DNA from: Ophioderma brevispina
Lineage: Eukaryota > Echinodermata > Ophiuroidea > Amphilepidida > Ophiodermatidae
Assembly (NCBI GenBank): GCA_023653785.1
Contig: JAMKCH010058368.1
Coordinates: 1-64,000, forward strand
DNA: 64,000 nt
Direction: 5' to 3'
The stretch's first letter is position 1; each line of letters starts with the position of its first letter. The notes beneath the pieces were generated by a model that had not been told where the DNA came from, made no database searches, and saw only the letters and a program-made list of their open reading frames with translations. Shown here piece after piece: positions 46,290 to 58,944 of the stretch. The position numbers and the translations under genes are program-made.

Positions 46290-46850
46290 CAAAAACATGC
46301 AGATACAAACAAAAACTGCAGAGTACCCATAAAAAAATACAGTTGACAATTAACCAGATTACCAGTGTCAAACAGGCAAGGGCATCGCCTGGGGCATCGA
46401 TAAACAGCAGATAAATAATTAAATTTAATAAGATGTAAAATGTAAAACTAAAGACAATGCACTCTCCAAACCTCAGGGATTTATAAAACCCCTAGGACTG
46501 TAATGTAAATGTAAAGGTACAAAATCAAACTGTACCACACTAGCATAAAAGTCGATAAAATTTGAATACAGAACCGTTATGAAAGACTCCAGAACAAACA
46601 GAATTTGTACCCAATCCTATCTACGCCAGTCCCCACCTACAGTCCCAAAGGAACAATCACTGAAGTTCTGAGTGCGGTCGGTGCCAAATTGGGAGGATAC
46701 AAAATGGCAATTAATTAAATTTCTCCAGAATCCTATTCCATTTTCTATTATGAAAATCCACCTTATCTCTTCTGTGAGCAATAACCTTTTCAAGATTAAT
46801 TACGTCAGATAGAAATCTCTTAAAGTAATTTAATGTTGGAGGTTCACCGC
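46290..46850 (-). mobile_element. LINE 3' end fragment (L1/Tx1-like C-terminus)
   Basis: On the minus strand, 46850-46710 reads PTLNYFKRFLSDVINLEKVI, AHRRDKVDFHNRKWNRILEK, FN and a stop. This resembles the short basic C-terminus of L1-like ORF2 proteins (..F+..+..+E...A......F...W...L). Sequence below it is compatible with a 3' UTR. No RT core is present. Assignment is tentative. Confidence 0.4.
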
Positions 46851-46919
46851 GTACAGAGCAGTTTTAAGACAACTTTCTTAAAAATCAGTATTAATATTGG
46901 TTCACGAGTAGCTCGTCAT

Positions 46920-49088
46920 CCTGGGGTTCGTTCGCGAAAGCAGTCGTAAGACTAACGTAGCCCTAGTTGCGACGTAAGTTACTACTAAGATTTTTTTCGC
47001 GTTCGTGAAACTTGGGACAGTCGGCTACGTGTGTCTTATGAGTAAGCCAGATTACGATTAAAACTACGTGTGGCCACGAGTAACGTAACACACTCGTAGT
47101 GTGTGGGAAGTGGACAAATCGGTCTGCTGTTCGCATTTCATCCATCTTGTTAGCAATCTATCATGGTGACAGCATTTATTATTCCAGAAAATGAAGGAAG
47201 ACACAGTCCTGAACGAAAAAGAAGATATTATAACAACCCACTTGAATCTATATTTCAGACCAGGAGTGTCGTTGATGCCTGTACACTGCAAAAACATATA
47301 GAAATAAAACACCTTTCTAAACTATAATTTGCAATCACGTTCTAAATATTTTGAAATATCTGATTTTTAAAATATCTAAACATGTTTTAAATCTAAACAT
47401 GTTTAGGCATTGACATAGGTTTTTAGACATTTGACGCCAAAAAGTGTTAGAGAGGATTTGACATATGTAATACCTAAACACTATTGCACCCTATTCCGAA
47501 GCACTGTTTGGGCAGCGTTTGAGTCTTAGAAAAAATCCAAATAAGGCCTAAAAAAATTATTCTAGAGGACTGCGTGGGGTTACGCCCAAATGGACGAGTC
47601 AGCATCTTAAAGTCACAAATCTCTTTTTCCAATAAGATGTCATTTATTCCCCACATACGGTTCAGGTTGGCTGAAGAATCCTTGAATTGCGCCAATTGAA
47701 GCAAAAATCGGTGCATAAATGAACAAAAACAGATCAAACATGTAAAGTTAATAATCCTTAATATATGTCTTCTGTAAGCATGGCATTGTAAATAATTACA
47801 TCCAGGTCCATAAAAAATGGCCGGCATCCCTTTCCACACATCATGTCACGTGCACGAAAAAAAACTTAGGAAAGAAAAGGGATCTTTTAAAAAGAAAGAA
47901 AAGAAGAAAGGCCTATACAAAGAGATATACCTGATTTAGGTTCAAGGCAACAGGCTGACTCGGGCGATTTTTTCGAGAATGGTGTCCTCAAGTTTCTAAA
48001 AAAACAGGTTCTTTAGTATTTTGAAACTGTACATAATGCTTATCCCCATACTAATCGTTGTGTGTGAAGAGCCTAACATTGTTTGTTGATAATAATTTTT
48101 GTGTTGTTACAGTAGGCCGATCCTATGTAGTGTTATATTACACATAGGCCTAGATGTTTACTACATCAAAACGACAATCCATTTTCTTCTCAATGTTTTG
48201 GTGCATTAGGTATAGGTGTCTAGTTTTAGTTCTAGTTGATAAATACCATACACACAAACATATTCAAAATCTCTTGAGCATGGAGAGAGAAATAGAAAAT
48301 ATTTAGAGCTCCATGCTCTGAGTCAGCATTGAAAAAGTACACAAACTGTTGTCCTATTGGCTAATTCACAGTTTTGTTGAACTCTTTAAACACTCAGTGT
48401 AAGTATAGTAATGGTATCTCTTGCTATTCTTCAATGCGTACAGACATTTCGTATGTTGGTTGCAGGCATTTACCTTGCCGGTAATATTCATCCATATCCT
48501 TTTGATTTCATTTATGCGATTTATAGGCCTATATACTTTTGATTTGTTAATTAAATTTTTTTGTCTTACAACTACAAGAATAGACTCCTAATGAGAAAAA
48601 AAATAACCGCCCTCTTTGGGTTTTGAAGCCATTTTCTTTCTGTGCCGTTGTAGGCCTATCAATATCTATGAAGTACACCCCACAGTAACAAGATCGGCCA
48701 ATGCTATAATTTAATGGTCATAATATATTTCAATATACATCTATGACGCGGTTTCATATACCAGCAGGAATTCTAAAATACGCCAGGGGTAGTCCGAGTA
48801 TTTAGATTCAATTAGGTCTAGGTCACCAAAAAACACACGGAACGTACGCTTGTAAAATCCGTTAATCGATTGGCATTCAACACCAACTCGTACATAATTG
48901 CACCCACGATTGCACCCAATGACGGAACGTAATAATGATCCTAAGTTATGCGGGAGAGGGTTCCTACGACTGCTAAGTCATGTTAGCGAACGCACGCGTA
49001 AGTTCACAACTTGTAGAAATCGAAAACAAGCTCTCAGCAGAATTTACGACATATACTTACGATTCAGTTTTCGCGGACGAACCCCTGG
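46920..49088. mobile_element. TIR element inside copy A (CCTGGGGTTCGTTCGCGAAA ends)
   Basis: The left end (46920-46939) and right end (49069-49088) are inverted with 18 of 20 bases matching, followed inward on both sides by (T/C)CGTAAG. Further GTAAGT/CGTAAG and TTACGA words are scattered near both ends, like subterminal binding repeats. About 2.17 kb with no transposase recognised. The equivalent in copy B runs from 49859 to about 53536. Confidence 0.65.
47952..48331. mobile_element. MITE (GGCTGACTC family) in copy A
   Basis: AGGCTGACTCGGG at the left and CTCTGAGTCAGCATTG at the right are inverted. The interior matches the 38827 copy in CCATACTAATC, TATCCTATG-like, TTTACTACATCAAAACGACAATCC and TTCTCAA blocks. 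Nested inside the larger TIR element. Confidence 0.68.
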
Positions 49089-50923
49089 TCAGTTATCGTT
49101 ATGGCCCATAGTAAAAAAACTCTAACAGAACAATTGCCCAGTGTGTGCAGTCAGGCCGACCTATTTCAAGCTACCTGGCTCCGAACATGTTTTACAAACA
49201 TTGCTGTTAATGGTCTAATAACAACGTGACAGGACCGAAACGTGGAGCGGTGTATCATGGAATGGATATCCAAACGAAGCTTCGTTTTTAGGTCTGTAGT
49301 GTTTTTCAAAAATACCGTGCCCCCCCCCAAAAAAAAAAAAACCCGCAACACTTGGTGACATGACGTTTGAACAAAACACGTGGACTACTTACTCTTTGTT
49401 GTAGGTAAGATGGAAACTGTTAGATAATATCCACGAGAAGTCAGAGTAGAGTCAATATTTTTAAGATATGACCACAGAAATTAGGTAACCTGCAGGACCC
49501 ATCTAACCAAATTGAGGCGCTTAACTACAAATACGGCACATGTGCCGTTTGGCGCCCCAAATCTACCATATGAATCTCTAGCCAAACTATTATTGTCAGT
49601 TTTAAAAGACAGGTGCTGCCAACAAAATTAACATATCATGTTTCCATTGGTAATAAAGATAATAACCCGCATTTTAACACTCTTAAAAATGGAAATAGGA
49701 AGTATGATCAACCAAACTCTCGTATGTCCAAATGATTCGTCCATTAATAACAGCATGGATAAAGAGCTAACCATTAATAATTTGTGACGGCACACAGAGT
49801 AGTTGTTTTAGACAACTTTCTAAAATCAGTATTATATTGGTTCACGGTAGCTCGTCATCCTGGGGTTCGTTCGCGAAAGCAGTTCGTAAGACTAAAGCGT
49901 AGCCCTAGTTGCGACGGAAGTTACTACTAAGATTTTTGTCGCGTTCGTGAAACTTGGACGTAGGCTACGAGTGTCTTCTGAGTAAGCCAGATTACGATTA
50001 AAAACTACGTGTGGCCACGAGTACCACGTCACCACACTCGTAGGTGGTGGGAGGAAGTGGACAAATCGGTCTGCTGTTCGCATTGCATCATATTGTTAGC
50101 ATCTCTGATGGTGAAAGCACTATATTACAGAAAATGAAATGGAAGACACAGTCCTGCAACGAAAAAGAAGATATTTAGACAACCCACTTGAATCACATTA
50201 TATTTCAGCAGGAGTGTCGTTGATGCCTGTACACTGCAAAACAGTGATTAGAAATTTAAACACCTTTTCTAAACTCTTAATTTGTCAGTCACGTGCTAAA
50301 TATTTTGAAATAGCTGTTTTTATAAATATCTAAACAGGTTAAAATCTAAAACATGTTTAGCATTGACATTAGGTGTTTGACATATGACGCCAAAGTTGTG
50401 TAGAGAGATTCGACAAGTAATGACCTAAACACTAACTGGTTTTCACCATTATTCCGACGCACTAGCACTGTTTTTGCAGCGTTGAGTATTATAAAAAACT
50501 CCAATTAAGGCAACAAAAATTTTTTCTAGAAGACTGCGTTGGGTTACGCCAAAGTGACTAGTAGCATCTTACCTTAAAGTCACAAATCTCTTTTTTCCAA
50601 TTAAGGATGTCATTATTCACAATACGGTAGTAGGTTGGCTGAAGAATCATTGTAATTGCGCAATTGAAGCAAAACTCGTGCATAAATGAACAAAAACAGA
50701 TCAAACATGTTTAAAGTTAATAATCACTAAATCGATTGTCTTTGTAAGCATGGCATTGTACATGAATTTACATCCCATGTCCATCAAAGTGGCCTGCAGA
50801 CCTTTTACAACATCCATGTCACGTGGCACCAGAAAAAAAAATTAGGAAAGAAAAGGGATAAAAGAAAGAAGAAAAGAATGAAAGGCTATACAACTAAGAA
50901 TCATCCCCTGATGTATGTCAAGC

Positions 50924-51290
50924 AAAGGCTGACTCGGAGATTTTCGAAATGGTGTCCTCACTTTCTCTAACAAATAATGTAGTATTTTTTGCATGTTACA
51001 TAATGTGTATCCCCATACAATCGCTGGCGAAATAGCTAAACTACTTTTTTGTGTAATACATTTCGTTTGTACAGTAGGCATATACTATGGGTAGTGTTTA
51101 TTAACATAGGTAGTGTTTATACCATCAAAACGAACAATCCATTTCTCTCAATTTTTGTGTGCAATTCGGTATAGGTGTTCTATTTGTAGTTTAGATGACT
51201 AAATAAACATAACACAAAAACATATTTCAAATCTCTGAGCATGGAGGTAAAACAGGAAAATATTTTATGCTCATGTATGAGTCAGCATTG
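50924..51290. mobile_element. MITE (GGCTGACTC family) in copy B
   Basis: AAAGGCTGACTCGGAGA at the left and ATGAGTCAGCATT at the right. It is the duplicated counterpart of 47952-48331, not an independent insertion. Confidence 0.68.
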
Positions 51291-51819
51291 AAAAAGTACA
51301 CCCAACATTTGTCACGTCATGGCTAATTCACAGTTTGTGTTGAACTATTTAAAAATCAGTGTAAGTCTAGTAAGTGTAAAATTTTTTTTCTTTCTGTGCT
51401 ATTCTTCATGCTTACAAAAGACCCTTTTCATGTTGCGTGCAGGCAATTACCTTGCCGGTAATATTTCATCCAGATCCTTTGATTCATGTATTGAATATAG
51501 GCCTATATACGGTGATTGTTAATTAAATTTTTTGTTTTCCAACCTACAGAATTAGGGACTCCTATGAAGGAAAAAAAATAACGCCCTCTTTGTTTTGAAG
51601 CCATCTTTCTTCGTGCCGGTGTGGCTATCAAATAATCTATTGAAAGTACACAGTAACAAGATCGGCCAATGCTATAATTTATGGGGTCATAATATATTTC
51701 AATATACATTCTAATGAACGAGGTTCCATATACCAGCAGGAATCTAAAATACGCCCAGGGGTAGTCCGAGTACTTTTCAGATTCAATAAGTCTATGCTCA
51801 CCCAAAAACACCACGTACG

Positions 51820-53286
51820 TTGGACCATGGGATCAAAGGAAAAATTGTTCATTTTGATTAATGAATTCGCAAAAGTAAACCATTTTCCACTAGTAAACAA
51901 TTAATAAATTTATAATACAATTTATTGTTTATGGCAATGTAAAGGTGCACATTTCATGAAAATGAATAAAATGCAATCTCACTTTCTTTTTGAATATCAG
52001 TGATCAGGGGAAATACCCCATATGCTGCATTTGAATCAAGCAACATAAATGGCATTATTGACAAGTAGATCCAAGTCGCTTTATTCAGCGGACAAAGCAC
52101 GTCAGATTCCCCTTTGTTATTGGAACTGCAGAGCCTTTGTGGCTCTTTGTTACTGTCCAGCAGGTTGAATAGATGTCAGGCGTTATAGACTGGTAATCCC
52201 CGCCCATGTTTGGGTAGACGTTTCACATTAGAGTCTCAGTACCGCAAAAGAGGTATTGCCGTTGATTCCGTCTGCACTCTATGATGTTGTGCATCAGTAG
52301 GGTAGGACGGAATCAATGGCAACTCCTTTGTACTTTGGATCAATATGCAACGTCCTACCCAGTTGTGAGTGAGTGGCTCGTTCCGCGATAAAAAATAAAA
52401 CTTCGAGTTTTCTACTTGTGAGTTCAATTAATTTTGACTGATATATTTCATCAGTGTATGAAAAAAGAACTAAGGTGAACATAAAACTAAGGGGCAGATG
52501 CTTGGTACGCGGTGACTAACATTTTTGTGCAGACCAAGATCCAGAACTTACTGCTGGGGCCCTCCGTTCTATTCAATTTTCCACAAGACTATTTAGAAAT
52601 ACAAAAGAAGGGGGGTCTAGCGACATGTCGAACAACACGGTAAATTGAAAAGAAATGGGTTACGGGGACATTACGTAAGTTAAGTGTTTGGTTTCTGCTC
52701 AAAGATGTTAGGTTACAGTCTGCCAAACAACGTTCTTTCATGATTTTGTGTTTACATCTTTGCTTCCTTTTCGGAAAAAACTGATGAAATATATGTCAAG
52801 TTACTTGAACGCACAGTAGAATCTTAAGATTTATTATCGTGAAAGAGAACGAGTTATCTTGCGCTTGGCGTATATGAAAAAAAAGCTCGATCTTAATCTG
52901 GTTATGAGAGATCTGAAATCCTTTTTAGCTGGAAGTACAGAGCCATGTTATTCCTATATACAGTTGAACAGTAATTTGTATGTGCTTTTTCTCTGCATAC
53001 CGAGCGGATGTACTGGATATCAACAGTGGAAATTATTGCCTCGAGTCAATGCTGCATGATGGACATTATCTATGCGTCACTATATTTAGGAACAAAAGGT
53101 AAAAAATTGTGATGACATTTTATTCATTTTCAATCTAATGTGCAACTTTGCACCTTGACATATCCCAGGTATTGAAAGGTATAATTAGACAAATAACTGA
53201 GCAGAAATCCGTTACTTCGCCGATATGCGTAACCAAATTTGTCCTTAGGCAAGCATCTTTCTCTCTTGATCCCATGGAGTATACGG
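51820..53286. mobile_element. TIR insertion in copy B (CCATGGGATCAA ends)
   Basis: Copy A reads ACGTACG|CTTGTAAAAT continuously; copy B has 1,467 bp between those halves. The insertion carries CCATGGGATCAA near its left end (51826-51837) and TTGATCCCATGG near its right end (53267-53278), an exact 12-bp inverted pair, with TACG repeated on both sides as a possible target duplication. Inside are further inverted parts: TTGCCGTTGATTCCGTC (52257) against GACGGAATCAATGGCAA (52307), and TGATATATTTCATCAG (52438) against CTGATGAAATATATG (52780). A minus-strand 62-aa ORF (52294-52482) is intact but not recognised. Confidence 0.82.
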
Positions 53287-54272
53287 CTTGTAAAATCGTG
53301 TATCGATACTAGAACGGCGTTCAACACCAACTCGTACATAATTGAAACCCACGATCTGCACCCAAATAGACGACAGTAATAAAGATCCAGGTCTGCGGAG
53401 AGGTGGTTCTACGACTTGCTAACGTCCTTGTCGCGACAACGCACGTAAAGTCACAAGTGTTAGAATTGTAACAAGCGCTCAGCAAATGTACGCTATACTT
53501 ACGATTCAAGTGTTCGCGGACGAGACCCGCCTGGTCAGTATCGTATGGGCCCATAGTATAAAAATCAACACCCGATTAACAATTGCCCAGGTGTAACAGT
53601 CAGGCCGACCTATTTCAAGATACAAGGCACTAACATGTTTTACAAACATTGCTGTTTTAACTGGTCTAATACACAAACGGCAGGACAGAAAACGTGGAGC
53701 CGGTGTTATATGGACATTTGATATCCAACGAAGACTTCGTTTTAGGTCTGTAGTGTTTTTCAAATACGTGCCCCCCCCAAAAACAAAAACCGCAACACTT
53801 GGTGACATTACTTTTGAACAAAAGCACGCGTGACTACTACTCTTTGTTGTAAGGTAAGATGGAACTGTAGATAATATCCCCGAGTCAGTTCATAAAGGTT
53901 GGTAGGTCAAGATTTTTCAGATATGGACACAGAAAGGAAATCAAGTACCCTGCAGGTCCCATAACCATAATGAGGAGCATCAACAAAAAATACGGCACTG
54001 TACATTTTGCGCCCAGAACCACTTACCATATGAATCTCTAAGTCCAACTATTATTTTCCTTTTTTAAAAAGACAGGTGCGCAACAAATATTAACTATCAA
54101 GTATTCCCTGGTAATAACAGTAATAAACCGCATTTTAACACTCTTAAAATGGAATTGGAATGTTGATCAACAAATTTCTTTCGTATTGTCCAAAAATATT
54201 AGTCTCCAAGATTGGACACAGCATGGTAAGAGCCTCAACCATTCATCATTTGTTGACGGCACAACAGGAGGA

Positions 54273-55889
54273 TTTACCCAAAATTAATGCCCACAGAATG
54301 AAATATGATATTTTATGAGTTTTGTGTGAAAACATTTGTTTACTAGAAAGTTTGGAGAATGTAAACATTTTTCAGAACTAAGCAATGCAGCCCAAGCATT
54401 TATCATTATATGTAACTTACTGTGCGTTTGTTTGTCTAGTCATATTTTTATATCGTCTTGATAGGTATTTTATCACCAATAAATTAATGTTTATCATACA
54501 GTTATATGTATATAATATTATGTAATACCGCTATTGATCCAGCAGCAGTTGTTCTGCAAGAATTTGGGCAAGTAAATGTTGATTGCAGCTATAATTATAA
54601 GGTGTGATTGATAAGGTTGATTTGCAAAAGGATCTTGAACAAACTCGCAGTTGGTCAGTCACAAACAAGCTTCCTCTATATGCCTCAAGTGTGCTGTTAT
54701 GCACTTTCTTAGATCAAAGCTTTGCAGACAAATCGGATACTTTTTGGGTCGTGAATGCCTGAAATCAGTTGAGTGATTTCAAATTGCTTTGGTACTCATT
54801 TCTTCCAACTTTCATTTCCTCCATGTAGATTTATTGTGTGCAACAACCTCCTGTCTTGTGGGTTTCTAATAAGGTTGCACATAGGGAAATATGCCTTCTC
54901 TGCTATTCTGAATCTCTATAAGCTTTTGTCCTCCCTACTTCAGATACTTGTGAGTCGTTTGGGATCCATATAATGCCTGTTACACTGTAGACTGCACAAG
55001 TTTCAGAGGAGGATAAAGAGTCCTATGTATAGGACTAGGGCTCTGGGGAGCATGAGAGACACCAAGAGGTTGTCGGAATTGGTCTATTGAGGGTAGCTGA
55101 TTTATTTAAATAGGTCAGCGGTTGCAGTTGTTCAAGCTGTTTAAATGATATTGGTCCAGCATCTTTCAAGGACCTTTTTTCAAAGAAGTCGTTATGTCTT
55201 CAGACCATGCTTTCTACATTGGCGAGCAAGGACTAGTTCTTTCTACAATTCTGTCTTTGTCTCCTTTCCCGAGACTTTGGGGAACCTTCCACTTCACACT
55301 CGGCAGGCCAGCTCCTCCCAAAATTCAAGTTCTATGTACGCAGTATTTTCTTACAGGTTAATACTCAACATTGACTGTCTTCTTTCCACATCTCGTAGTA
55401 TGTATGTATGTATGTTCCATGAAGAATGCACGGATAAACGTCTGTTGGGATGTTGTAGCCCATTTTCTTCCTGGTTTACTCGTTGTTGCATTTTGTATTT
55501 CATAGTGATAGTAACTCAAAATAAATATATTTATTTATTTATTTATGTGTTTGTGCCATTCTGTATTCCATTGCCAGTCTTGTGGTTACCAGCCCCTAAT
55601 TTTTGTAAAATGGGTCGGCGAGGTTAATTGGTTGCTGGGGTCATATCAAAAACATTGACTCTATCACTATGAATTTTTCAGGGACCGTAGCTACCGTGCC
55701 ATCTACTTACAATAAAGAACAAGAACTCATTTGGTTTGTTTCAAACCTTTGCGGTTTTGACACCAAGAGTTGCGTTTTTATTGGACCACTGTAATCGCAA
55801 AACCAAGCGGTTAGCCCCTAGTTGAATATAGACACTAGAAGTTACACATTTTGAGTTTTTCTTTGTTGTAAAAACAAGCGTAGAACAAA
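54273..55889. other. Unassigned repeat-like DNA
   Basis: A stretch near 54600-54690 (VDLQKDLEQTRSWSVTNKLP in one frame) faintly resembles a LINE RT thumb region. A 160-aa + ORF (55145-55627) overlaps GTATGTATGTATG and ATTTATTTATTTATTT microsatellites (55399-55415, 55527-55546) and has no recognised domain. An old LINE 3' fragment is possible but unproven. Confidence 0.3.
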
Positions 55890-56290
55890 AGGGGTATACG
55901 TCGACTCAAAATGGTGTTCCCCATGGATCTGTCTTGGTGCCATTGTACGTCAATCTTTATACATTACTCATTTCTCCGAAAGGCATCTCAAGGGAACCTA
56001 GTTATGCAGATGACCTGCCAGCATGGACAACATTGAAATTTAGGCTCAGGCCTCAAACAGGTCATGGACAAAATGAGGCATGAGTAACGGCTTATCAAAT
56101 CTAGGTGCAATGAAGTGAAGGCATTGTCCATGGCGCTCCCACCTGTACGACAAAGATCACGGGAGCTCGAGTTTTTTTGTCTATGTTGAACAACAGACGT
56201 TGGTTATCCAAACTACAAAGACATACCTTGGATAGGTCTCACTCCTATAAACACATGGCAGGTTACTTCTCACCAAATACTGATTGATTA
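55890..56290 (+). mobile_element. LINE reverse transcriptase fragment
   Basis: The + frame reads TQNGVPHGSVLVPLYVNLYT (motif B, GVPQGSVLGPLLFNLY in intact elements), then SYADDLPAW (motif C with the catalytic YADD), then in another frame RCNEVKALSMALP and TKTYLG, as in CR1/Jockey-like RTs. Multiple frameshifts; no endonuclease or 3' end found. Jockey/CR1-like placement is tentative. Confidence 0.72.
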
Positions 56291-57622
56291 TGAAGTCGGA
56301 CTTCAAATACGAACCTTTTACATTAACTAACCAGAAAATGAGCACATATCATACGCATTGAGGTACCATCACAATATGCCCTTTCTTATCTCGGTTAAAA
56401 ATATGATAAAATGGTGACGCTTTGCCTCTAACAAATGTTCATACTATATACATCAAAATCATCAAAATTTAATATAAGAAGCTATATAGAGACATAAATG
56501 GAGAAGGCAGACAGAAAGAGAAGCGCACTTTTTGTTCTAAATTTATTAAGGGGTTGCTATAGTGATTGATCAATACCAGACAACCTTGTTATTGATATCG
56601 ATTTCCATGGTTCAGAACAAAAGAAGCTTTTTACTCATTTTGAATTAGTCATTACTTATGCAATTAAAATCATTATTCGCTACTTTTAACATTTCAGTAC
56701 TCCTTTGACATTACAATGTTAATTACAAACACATTGCAATGTAATTTATTAACGACGACGTTATTGAAAAAAAAACACTACCCATAGTCACCTATCATTG
56801 AAAACCCACAATCCAATATTTAATATTCGTAGAAGTACTGCTAATTAATAGCTTAGCAATCAAATCATATGCTCGTTTAATATAAACTAAGGACATAATC
56901 GATTTTTCATGATTCTTATGAGGTCCAACTTAGTTTGTTTGTCAAATTAATTCTGACCGTTAGACACTGCTGCACAGTTTGTCGGCGTGTAACACGCCCC
57001 TATGAAATGACATTGGGCCCGCCGAAGAGATGGGTCAATTGAATGGCCATGTAATTGGCGTTATACCAGGATACGCGATTCTTAGTGGATTTTTACTTCG
57101 GTACTAGGAATCGGCTGCAAATCAGTTGATTTCGTCAGCGGCAACTCGAACTTGCGAATGCAATGAGCGGTCCCTTTCCAAATCAGATTTTAATTGGAGA
57201 TTTTTTTTTTTAATTTTTTAGGTTTTTTCTTTTTTTAACACTTAAGTAACTATCTGGGTAACTTTAATCATTTCACAAATTTGATCTGTGTGTCTATATA
57301 CGGGACCAACAATTCCGTAATTGCGGATGTACATTTCAGGATTACTTACAAGAAGAGCTCAGGACTGTCGAAATTATCAGACCTTTGATTTTGTAAATAT
57401 TGTATGTGATAGTAGATTGATAGAAAAGTAAGACCTGGGATTTAATTACAATCTCATCTTTTGAAATTTTAAATCTGCTTAGTTAGCCAGGCAGCACATG
57501 CTGAATATAAAAATCGTCTATGTAAATGTAACATTTGATTCATCCAAAAACCTAGGGAAGCGATGGACACATTTCAGATATAACACATATAGATTTTATC
57601 TATCGCTCTCTATCACACTGGC
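56291..57622. other. Unassigned AT-rich DNA
   Basis: No exon or repeat family recognised. A T-rich run lies at 57205-57236. Confidence 0.35.
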
Positions 57623-57694
57623 TTGGATAGCTCAATTGGCAAGAGCGCCGTGCTAGTTATACTGAGGTGCCGGTTCGAGTGCCCGGCCATCCAA
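57623..57694 (+). tRNA. tRNA-like gene, possible anticodon AGT
   Basis: A 72-nt sequence starts TTGGATAGCTCAATTGGCAA and ends GCCCGGCCATCCAA. The acceptor TTGGAT pairs with ATCCAA. The D arm GCTC/GAGC is perfect, and TAGCTCAATTGG is an exact A box. The anticodon stem CCGTG/TACTG has one mismatch around the loop CTAGTTA, implying anticodon AGT. The T arm (GCCGGTTCGAGTGCCCGGC) has two extra bases relative to a canonical arm and splits the B box. TTTTTT follows five bases after the 3' end, a Pol III terminator. It could be a real tRNA gene with sequencing errors, a pseudogene or a SINE head without a body. Confidence 0.5.
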
Positions 57695-58261
57695 TGTGTT
57701 TTTTCAACACTGTTGTGCTACAGGGCAATCTCAGGATAAATTAAGATTAATCCATTCTTGGTTAGCGTGAATGTACAAAAACACCCCCCGTGTGCGGCTG
57801 TATTAACGGGAAAGTGCATATTTTGAGTTTATTACTTCTTTTCAGTCACAATCGATCTGACGCGTAAAAGAATGTAATGAAATGTACTAATACACTTTGG
57901 TGTGCAAGAGGGGGCCAAGCTGGAGATCACCAGCAAAGAAAAAAATATAACTACCTTGCTATCTTTAGGTTTTTAAGTTTCCAATGGTTACTTGCGGACG
58001 TACTTTAGCTGGACGCTAGCAGAATTGTAAACACATCTCGAGTATAAAATGTTTGAGTGATTAAATAGGTAGACAGCCTGACCGAACCCCTGAAACATAA
58101 TTTTAAGTGCCACAGATGGTTGCCTTAAGGAGAGGGGGCAAGACCCAAAGATAGATGTAGAGGGGTCAAATGTTTTAAATTGATCCAATCATGTGAAAAA
58201 GTATACCTGTTATGTGTCTAAACCATCGGATTCAGTAAAAGGTTCATTTTTAGATCTTACA

Positions 58262-58640
58262 GCCTAAAGTTTCAAGTTCTAGGCTAAAAACAGCAACATC
58301 AATAAAAAAGGTTTCAATTCAGTTGTTACAGGGGCAAACCTTGAATTGCTCCGGTTGGACCCCCTACCAGAAAATGGTGCAATTATTGTGGAGATCAAGG
58401 ATCCACAAAATAAGGGAAGTTGTGAGTGTCTCAAATGCGGCTTAAGAAGCAGGGGGAAAACAAGGCCAAGCCCCATCGAATGCAAGGGACGTTGAAATTC
58501 TGTATATCGCTACTATCCCTTCAGCCAATACTCTGCGTGTCCTAAACAAACCTTGATGCAGATCAAGCCAGGATGAGGCCACACAATCTCAATATGTGTC
58601 ATATTTTTGTGTACAAATAAAGACCATACTTAAGCATTTT
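58262..58640 (+). CDS. Unrecognised ORF with downstream poly(A) signal
   Basis: After an acceptor-like GATCTTACAG the + strand is open. From about 58312 one frame reads GFNSVVTGANLELLRLDPLP, ENGAIIVEIKDPQNKGSCEC and LKCGLRSRGKTRPSPIECKG up to a TGA near 58494, with AATAAA at 58616-58621. The composition (charged, Cys-containing, non-repetitive) looks like a terminal exon or a retrocopy. The frame before 58312 needs a shift in an A run. No family recognised. Confidence 0.28.
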
Positions 58641-58944
58641 CCTTACCTGAAAAGGTTGTCACAGATGTTATGTGTTCATTCAAGTCTTCGAAGTACGTAT
58701 TATGTTTCTTAATTAAAAAATATAAGCTTTTCCCTGATACCAAATATATTTAGATGTATGTTACGTAAAAATATTAAATGGCGCTTGCAACCAGGATCAT
58801 TTTTTTTAAAATTCAATTCAATAATGGATTAACAGACAAACATAAATACAAAAACATATAACGTAACCATTTATTAGCTCCTCCAATTAAAGGCAAAGTA
58901 AAGGCCATGAGTCCGTAAGTGAGTAAGTTGCGGAGATTCAATAC

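Larger units (their letters stand above)
46850..49795. repeat. Tandem segmental duplication, copy A (about 2.95 kb)
   Basis: Matches 49795-54272 over its whole length, in the same orientation, apart from the insertion in copy B. Differences are mostly single-base indels. It contains an inner TIR element (46920-49088) and a MITE (47952-48331). No gene is recognised; the minus ORF at 47474-47839 is disrupted in copy B. Confidence 0.88.
49795..54272. repeat. Tandem segmental duplication, copy B with 1.47-kb insertion
   Basis: Begins at GTGACGGCACACAGAG|TAG and repeats copy A: TTCACGGTAGCTCGTCATCC, GATCAAACATGT, TATACCAGCAGGAAT, CAACACCAACTCGTACATAA, CAGTCAGGCCGACCTATTTC, CATTTTAACACTCTTAAAA and TTGACGGCACAACAGGAGG. 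Interrupted at 51820-53286. Frequent single-base indels relative to A. No intact gene. Confidence 0.88.

Noticed and set aside
55145..55627. 160-aa + strand ORF as a gene
   Set aside because: It contains microsatellite-encoded stretches (MYVCM, YLFIYVF) and no domain; more likely old repeat sequence.
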